Of a stretch of 64,000 bases of DNA, positions 58,601-64,000 are shown in pieces. The stretch is taken from contig OZ023206.1 in NCBI GenBank assembly GCA_963995525.1, positions 25,870,206 to 25,934,205 on the forward strand. Reading direction: 5' to 3'. The position numbers and the translations under genes are program-made. This stretch comes from Escarpia spicata. Lineage: Eukaryota; Annelida; Polychaeta; Sabellida; Siboglinidae. Position 1 is the stretch's first letter; every line of letters begins with the position of its first letter. A model generated the notes under the pieces. It did not search any database and had not been told where the DNA came from. It saw only the letters and a list, made by a program, of their open reading frames with translations.

Positions 58601-61600
58601 GCATGAGTTAGTTCCACTAATCACCGCAACGATAAATGCGTCTCTCACCTCAACAAATGTACCTGCTGACTTCAAGCATGCAATCGTTAAACCACTCCTG
58701 AAAAAACCTACGCTGGATAAAGACATTTTGAGCAACTACCGGCCAGTGTCGAACTTGCCATTTGTGTCGAAATTGGTTGAGAAAGTCGTTGCAAAACAAA
58801 TTAGCACGCACGTTGATGAACATGCTCTGCACGACCCTTTTCAGTCTGCATACCGTCGTGGCCACTCCACAGAAACAGCTCTTCTCCGTGTCAAGAATGA
58901 CATTGCCGCGACACTGGATAGGAAATGTACAACAATTCTCGTGATGCTTGATTTGTCGTCCGCGTTTGATACAGTCGATCATGAGTTGTTGATGACTCGA
59001 CTTGAACACTCATTCGGTATCACCGATAAGGCGCTTGCGTGGCTGAAATCATATATTAGCGAACGGTATCAGAAAGTGGCAGTGGGAAGTGCCGAGTCGG
59101 TTGAGTCAATCTCGGCGTGTGGCGTCCCCCAAGGGTCGGTGTTGGGCCCTACTTTGTATGTACACCAAACCTATCGGAGATATTGTTGCTAAACACGGCA
59201 TGGGGCATCACTGTTATGCTGATGACATTCAAATCTACCTCACTGTTGAACGAGATGAATCAATTGTGGCGGCACTGGCTAAGGTGGAATGGTGTGTTGC
59301 GGAAGTGGCTGTATGGTTGACTAGAAACAAGTTAAAACTAAACACAGAGAAATCCGAGGCGATCGTTTTTTCTCCAGCGAAGAAACGCGGCAGTCTGCCT
59401 GCCAATGTATACATCACAGTAGCCGGCCATCGAATTCAACCATCATCGTGCGTGCGCAGTTTGGGTGTGCTATTTGATAGCAACCTGAAAATGGAACAGC
59501 ATATTGCCAACACTGTGAAAAGCTGCTACTATCATATTAGAAACATTGGGCGAATTCGGCCACATCTGACGGAAGGATCATGCAAGACACTTGTTCACGC
59601 ACTAGTGACATCCCGTTTAGATTATGGGAATGAACTTCTTTATGGTCTCTCACACACGGTGATGCAACGTCTACAAAGGGTGCAGAACTGTGCCGCTCGC
59701 GTAATTACTCGCACGAGGAAATACGAACACATCACGCCCGTGTTGCAGCGTTTACACTGGCTACCCGTTCATTTGAGACCGACCTACAAAGTGCTGGTGT
59801 TTACGTATTGTTCCTTGAATGGTCTTGCGCCGGACTACATAAGTGAGTTAATTGGCTACCGTCCCATCAACAGAACTCTACGATCTACCTCACAGCCTCG
59901 CCTTTTGTTCGTACCGGCCTCACAAACTGTTACTCATGGTGATCACCGTTTCGCGGTTTGCTCGGCGGTTCTATGGAACAATTTGCCTCCTACGCTCAGG
60001 ACAGCAACATCATTACAAGTGTTTAAAATACTTTTGAAGACTCACCTATTTAAACAAGCGTTTTTATAATTCACCGACTAGGACATTTTATGTGCTTTCT
60101 ATTGATAAATGTATTTTTTGTTTTATTAGTTTCTTAACATATTTATGATTATTCTTCTTGTATAAATGAATGTATTTCTAGTAGTTTTTATAAATGTCTT
60201 AATTTATGTAAACGCTTTTTTAATGATCTCTCTTTTTTAGTAACTATATTTAAGTTATTGTTATATTTTTTACATATTTATTTCTTAATTAGCATTTCTT
60301 TTTATGTAATATACTATTATATACGTGTGCATGTATGTAAAGCGCCCGAGGGCAATTTTAATTGATTGGGCGCTATATAAGTACTTTTATTTATTTATTT
60401 TATTTATTTATGTGAATGTTTTGTTTGCCTGCATGAGGATTTTGCAGTAATGGGTGTCCTCGTTAAATTGCATATTGTTGTTAGAAATGCATGTGAAATT
60501 GTGAATTAAAGTAAAGACAATGTAAAGTACAAACATTTTATTGAAACTATTTGATAAGATTGACTACAAAATTATGAAAAGCACAATACAACTACAGGTA
60601 CAATCATTGCACTTGATATGCATAATGTAATATTTTTAATATCACATACACATAATATGCAAAGCAACAATAGAAACAAAAATTAGGAAGAGGTTGAAAA
60701 AATGTCAGGTACTTATAAAGAACAAAAAGTAACTTTTATCATGATTCTTTGTTGCAAAAAAACAACACTAGTTAGTACATGTAATATCAAATGCTAGTTG
60801 TAGCTTATACATGCTTTATATGTTTACATCTAACAAAATTAGTGACTAAACAATTATGTGTATTTAACACACAAAAATTATATTTAATACCCATAAAATG
60901 TAAACCAATGAGAAAAAATTACTTAGAAAGATGTTTAGTTGAACTTAAAATAGTGACTAGACTAGACAGGGTCATCCCTATGTGACTGATAATTACATAT
61001 ACAATCACTACATGCTACATTGCTCCAGTTTACTCAGCTCTATGAAGAGTACCTGCTACAGACAGTGGTGGATAGTCTTCGCATATTAATTTCAGCTTAA
61101 TGCTTCCCACATAAGTCAAGATGGTATTTTGAGCAATCCTGAGGACTGGATAGTACACAATATCAGAACTAACCTTACTCAGGTGTTGTTTAATTATCAC
61201 GTGAAATGAAAATGTAATGTAACGTATTTGTGAAAATATAAAATAGTGATAAAAAAGAATAATTTAGAAAGATGATAGGTGGCATGACAAATATATAACA
61301 GTCCTCATGGTTCATACATAATTTAAACAACTAAAATGCTGCTGCCAGTGTATCAACAGACTGTTGCAGAAAAATGTAAAAAGGATTTCAATACCACTAC
61401 TTCATCACAAACTTGTGTTGTACATAACAAAAGAAGTGCCTGGTGTATTTTGCAAGAACTAAGCTGGCTGCCACTGACTATCAGCAACACAAAGACAATG
61501 AAACCCTACCACTATAACAATGCTGGATAATTCACGTATTTTTTCAAGGACACTGGTAAAAGTTATAGTTGAATTGAATACAAATACCTTGTATTATTGA

Positions 61601-61771
61601 CTTTTGATAAATGTGTCGTCACGTATAAAAATATTATACATGTCAGAGCCATGCTAATTGTCACTTTTTCTTCGGTATAGGTATATGCAGATGTACAGCA
61701 AAAAGTCAGGAAGCTGGTATGCAGTACCATCAAAGATAGCGAAAACATACAGTGATGTCATCGACATCTAA
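51433..61771 (+). CDS. Spliced SWIM-zinc-finger gene of the SWIM/YqaJ family (partial, possibly dead)
   Basis: Exon-like segments: 51433-51599 (HQLPKFTLGSLEEYLSQYGK...; donor AAAG|GTGAGT); 52679 to about 52935 (acceptor TTCTTCAG; GKWFVSAVVWAEVRKS, then AECRAGLGPTAHCKHVAVVL, a CxC/CxH-like SWIM site lacking the usual first CxC spacing); 53181 to about 53341 (DLQSFHHAIPFKGTPIKSS ... YDPRSD); 53482-53598 (PMPVMQLFPPANPHGLANDH; donor ATG|GTTAGT); 56114-56268 (LQHTGVNYLNTTAAITYDKV); 61681-61771 (YMQMYSKKSGSWYAVPSKIA, stop TAA). The order SWIM, then LQ.FH, G.P.K, YDPR and NDH.Y follows the linker that precedes the YqaJ nuclease domain in repetitive SWIM/YqaJ proteins of invertebrates, some of them transposon-borne. 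No YqaJ motif is visible. Joins 1-2, 4-5 and 5-6 are phase-compatible; 2-3 and 3-4 are not with good donors. The first exon's acceptor reads CCG instead of CAG. An L2 LINE lies in the last intron. Confidence 0.5.
53686..54000 (+). mobile_element. tRNA-derived SINE (family 2), full-length copy
   Basis: The head is tRNA-like: TGGCTCAGTGACTAGAACG (A box region), GGACTCTCAATCAAGAG and the B box GGGTTCGAATTC. The body contains TTGGGCAAGTTCGTTCACTT, GAATGAGTACCTGGC and TAGACAGTGGTGGAT. The 3' end CTGCGTTATTATATAAG resembles the tail of the L2 LINE at 60.4 kb. It lies in an intron of the SWIM gene. Confidence 0.85.
54001..56113. other. Intronic region of the SWIM gene, with overlapping open frames at 54288-54806
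   Basis: Three plus frames overlap between 54288 and 54806. The most protein-like reads PPTQQNRAKLRRQRQTVGIR and ends at a stop near 54774. I recognise no family and cannot decide between frames. The rest has no recognisable feature. Confidence 0.3.
56580..60410 (+). mobile_element. L2/CR1-type LINE, nearly full-length ORF2
   Basis: ORF2 spans about 56790-60069 and is followed by a 3' region ending GGGCGCTATATAAGTACTTT and (TTTA)n (60366-60410), the typical 3' tail of L2-type LINEs. No ORF1 is seen, so the element is either a single-ORF type or 5'-truncated near 56.6 kb. It inserted in the last intron of the SWIM gene, same strand. Confidence 0.85.
56790..60069 (+). pseudogene. L2-type LINE ORF2: endonuclease and reverse transcriptase with two lesions
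   Basis: After a basic N-terminal region the endonuclease shows MCCLNARSVRTKALSLADLV, DILALTETWLGTD, KRGGGVGLMYKSGMKV, IVITGDLNFHLDII and NPSGDHMAIMF. The RT shows VKPLLKKPTLDK, NYRPVSNLPFVSKLVEKVV, FQSAYRRGHSTETALL, VMLDLSSAFDTVDHELL (motif A), CGVPQGSVLGP and HCYADDIQIYLTV (motif C, intact YADD). The C-terminal part reads LGVLFDSNLKMEQHI, TSRLDYGNELLYGL, LHWLPVHLRPTYKVLVFTY and ends LKTHLFKQAF. Only two clear breaks are seen: a TGA at 58122-58124 (CGA to TGA, a CpG-type change) and a frameshift at about 59156, just after SVLGPTLY. This makes it the youngest-looking LINE in the window. Confidence 0.9.
60411..61680. other. Intronic DNA after the LINE
   Basis: Non-coding AT-rich DNA. It contains a truncated SINE copy (61014-61172) and a 64-codon plus frame (61336-61530; MLLPVYQQTVAEKCKKDF) with no known family and no clear splice borders. 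Confidence 0.35.
61014..61172 (+). mobile_element. SINE family 2, headless fragment
   Basis: It reads ACATTGCTCCAGTTTACTCA, GAAGAGTACCTGCTACAGAC, AGTGGTGGATAGT and GAGGACTGGATAGTACACAA, collinear with 53786-53985 but shorter. Confidence 0.75.
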
Positions 61772-62751
61772 ACCGATGTAGTTCACCGAAGAATGCTCGA
61801 AATTGAACCTCTCTCACAGCGTTGAAAGTTGTTGCCCGAAGACTCATGCCATAACTGCCAGACCCTGGCACCCACCTTTCCATCACCAATTGCAGAGCTA
61901 GTCAGGTGTCACCACATTCTTATGTCGAGCAACCTGCATTCTACATTGGTCTCCAGTCAGTCAAGCTAACTGACTGATCCGGAAGCCAGTGTACACCCCT
62001 TGGATGCAACTCACGACACAATTGGGATCACGCGGTGGACATTCACATGACAAACTGCTAATATGCAGCATACTGCATGGCTGTAGAATCTTATCCGAGA
62101 TCCTGGACATACAACTGACCAGTATGCCATATTAACTTGGAGAGCTAGTAGTACTAAGCACTCTAGTTCAATCTCCTGTAAATATAAAATAATGTTTCAT
62201 GTATGATCTGCAGCATTTCACAAGAAAAAAGGCAGCAAGAAATGTTCTACTACAGCTGCATCTATACATCTTGATTTCTGACTTCTTGGGAACAGTCAGT
62301 GTTTACCAGGTGGAGAAAGGGGGTGGGTTGATACAGCATGCAGACATTAGTGGATTATGCTATTTTTCAAAACGGTGAAAATTTTTAACTATTTTTCTTT
62401 ACTAGGTGTTTATTGTCATTACAGCAATTTTAAATTGTTCAATTTCATTACAGTGACGCTTGATCTTAGTCAATATTATAGACTGAGTTTAATTCTGCTA
62501 ATCAGTAAAGTGCATTTATATTTTTTTGTTTTGTTTTCAGTATATAAATTCATGTAACTGTCTGCCATGTGTAACTACTACACATATTCATGTTTGACAT
62601 TTTAAGCCTGAGGTTTAATGATCAAAGTGTATGTTGGAAATGACAAGATGAGGTGTATTTTCTAACAGTGTATTTTCCTCGTCAAGTATTCAAAGGTTCA
62701 TAATATGTATGGTTACCTTCTTCAAGAATGAATCATTTATTTTATACATTT
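61772..62751. other. Possible 3' UTR of the SWIM gene, then unassigned
   Basis: Follows the TAA at 61769-61771. No frame or repeat recognised before the inner boundary of the right inverted arm. Confidence 0.3.
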
Positions 62752-64000
62752 ATTTTAGAGTCATCGCCATATGCTAAATACTTTTTAAAAGTGTTTTAAT
62801 ATGTCTTTGTTGATACGCTGGGTATAATATACAAGTGCAGAAGTTAACCTAGTTTTTCATGTCCAATATGTTATTATTAAAATGCGTATGAAAACAAATG
62901 TATATTTAAATGTGCACATTAAAATATGTTATATTAATCCATAACCAGCTTCGTTTGTGGACAGTTCCTGTTGATAACATTTGTGCTGTATCTTAGGCCC
63001 GTGAAGAAAGATGAGACACAAAAAACCCATCCTGCCTGTTTATTGTTGTTTGAAAAAAATTGTGGTTGTGGACAATGTGGTGGATAACGTAAGTTAGTGT
63101 CCACCATTTCATGTCCAGAGTGCTCTGATCATTCTTAACATTTTAAAAGTCTTGGTTGGATTCTGATGAGGTACTTGCATACATCAGTCAAGCAAATTTT
63201 GATTTCTGAAGTGTTTCACATTCTCATATTTTTGTTAAAAGACACCATGTAACTTTCATCGTGAACTTCACTTGGCATTGCGCCACATAACAGTGAGTAA
63301 AATATCTTATCTTCTTTAATTTTAGGTGTAAATGTATTTTGGTTACCATCTAAGACTGTTTTTGCTGTCCAGTCCTCTTTTTTGGCCCAGTATTGTGCTT
63401 CACCTATGTATATTTACCCAGACACGTATATAATGTAATATCAATAATAATTCACGAGTAAGGAGCTGTTAGGTTTCTTTTAAACTGGTTAATGGTCAGG
63501 AGTATTCTAAGTTTATGAGGCAGGGTATTCCTGAATACTGGTTCTGAATAATTTATTGTTAGGTTTTGAATGTTTGTTCTTACATTTAACAAATCGAAAT
63601 TTGCCAAACCTCTTACAAATAAGCCTGCTGGTATCCATTAACAAAGAAAACTATTATGTCATCAAGGCAGTATCATATTTGACAGGGACGTACAAACTAC
63701 TAAGCTCATATGGTTATTCGCATTTACCTTTAATCCTACAGTCCTTTTAGTTTAATGTTAAGATAACTCACCTTTCTTTGTATAGAGACTTGCTCTTTTC
63801 CTCCAGCTTCTTTCCATACTGGGATAAGTATTCCTCTAGACTCCCCAGTGTAAATTTGGGTAGTTGGTGCATACCACCATGTACGTCCCTATACATGTTA
63901 TTCTGAGGCAGTTTCATGCTGAACTCCTCTTCATTAACCTGTAAAATGAAAAACAATGACATTATCCCAAGTTATGTTCAATATGCGACTAAGATCAAGT
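62752..64000 (-). repeat. Right arm of the large inverted repeat
   Basis: Reverse complement of 51370-52626, running to the window edge. It starts at TTATTTTAGAGTCATCGCC (about 62752). Differences from the left arm are few: scattered substitutions and short indels. Confidence 0.85.
63772..63938 (-). CDS. Inverted duplicate of the SWIM-gene exon, with intact splice sites
   Basis: A 167-nt segment equal to 51433-51599 on the other strand, reading VNEEEFSMKLPQNNMYRDV at its start and ending KSLYKER over the donor AAAG|GTGAGT. Here the acceptor is intact (TTCATTTTACAG), while the left copy has CCG. No SWIM exon follows it leftwards in the expected place (inside 62752), so in this window the copy is an isolated exon. 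The rest of its gene, if any, lies outside. Confidence 0.6.

Noticed and set aside
57172..59417. Minus-strand frames in the L2 LINE
   Set aside because: Antisense shadows of a clearly coding plus strand.

Overview
The window is animal nuclear DNA. It has spliced exons with GT/AG borders, long (TG)n, (CA)n, (TA)n and (GTCT)n arrays, tRNA-derived SINEs and several metazoan retroelement clades (RTE, CR1, L2, Penelope-like, Ty3/gypsy). There is no bacterial-style operon. The mix suggests a marine invertebrate. The gypsy element has the unusual Gmr1-type domain order first described in deuterostomes, which hints at, but does not prove, an invertebrate deuterostome. I could not name a species.

Layout, left half. 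1-3.07 kb: a decayed copy of a repetitive invertebrate protein family, broken by the 3' end of an RTE LINE. 3.9-5.1 kb: a decayed last exon of a CD225/dispanin paralogue plus about 1 kb of flank, paralogous to the real gene near 45 kb. 5.1-6.3 kb: microsatellites and an 11-unit 15-bp array. 7.3-19 kb: tandem copies of a ~0.6-kb repeat (here called R1). The middle copy is split at its TA run by a 9.81-kb element (8065-17874) that has symmetric inverted ends, internal binding-site-like repeats, a 26-bp minisatellite, a small MITE and a candidate spliced gene on the minus strand. 19-22 kb: a minus-strand CR1 LINE. 22.6-31 kb: a minus-strand Gmr1-like gypsy element whose two LTRs face each other in inverted orientation.

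Layout, right half. 32.4-33.7 kb: two divergent halves of a Penelope-like element. 34.5-35.4 kb: an RTE endonuclease fragment. 36.2-36.6 kb: an orphan NADAR-like fragment. 37-38 kb: CA-rich satellites. 39.4-41.1 kb: another RTE fragment on the minus strand. 42.9-45.4 kb: the one clear host gene, a three-exon CD225/dispanin gene of 131 residues with good splice sites and consistent phases. 48 kb: a truncated Tc1 element. 51.4-64 kb: a spliced SWIM-zinc-finger gene with linker motifs of the SWIM/YqaJ family. It is interrupted in an intron by an almost full-length L2-type LINE and flanked by ~1.25-kb inverted arms that duplicate one of its exons.

Most of the window is therefore mobile DNA in nested layers, which gives a relative order of events: R1 tandem copies came before the 9.8-kb element, and the SWIM gene came before the L2 and SINE insertions. 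The items most likely to be undescribed are the 9.8-kb TA-inserted element with its candidate gene, the inverted-LTR gypsy, and the inverted-exon SWIM locus. All family assignments come from reading motifs in the sequence and from recall of families; no database search was run.
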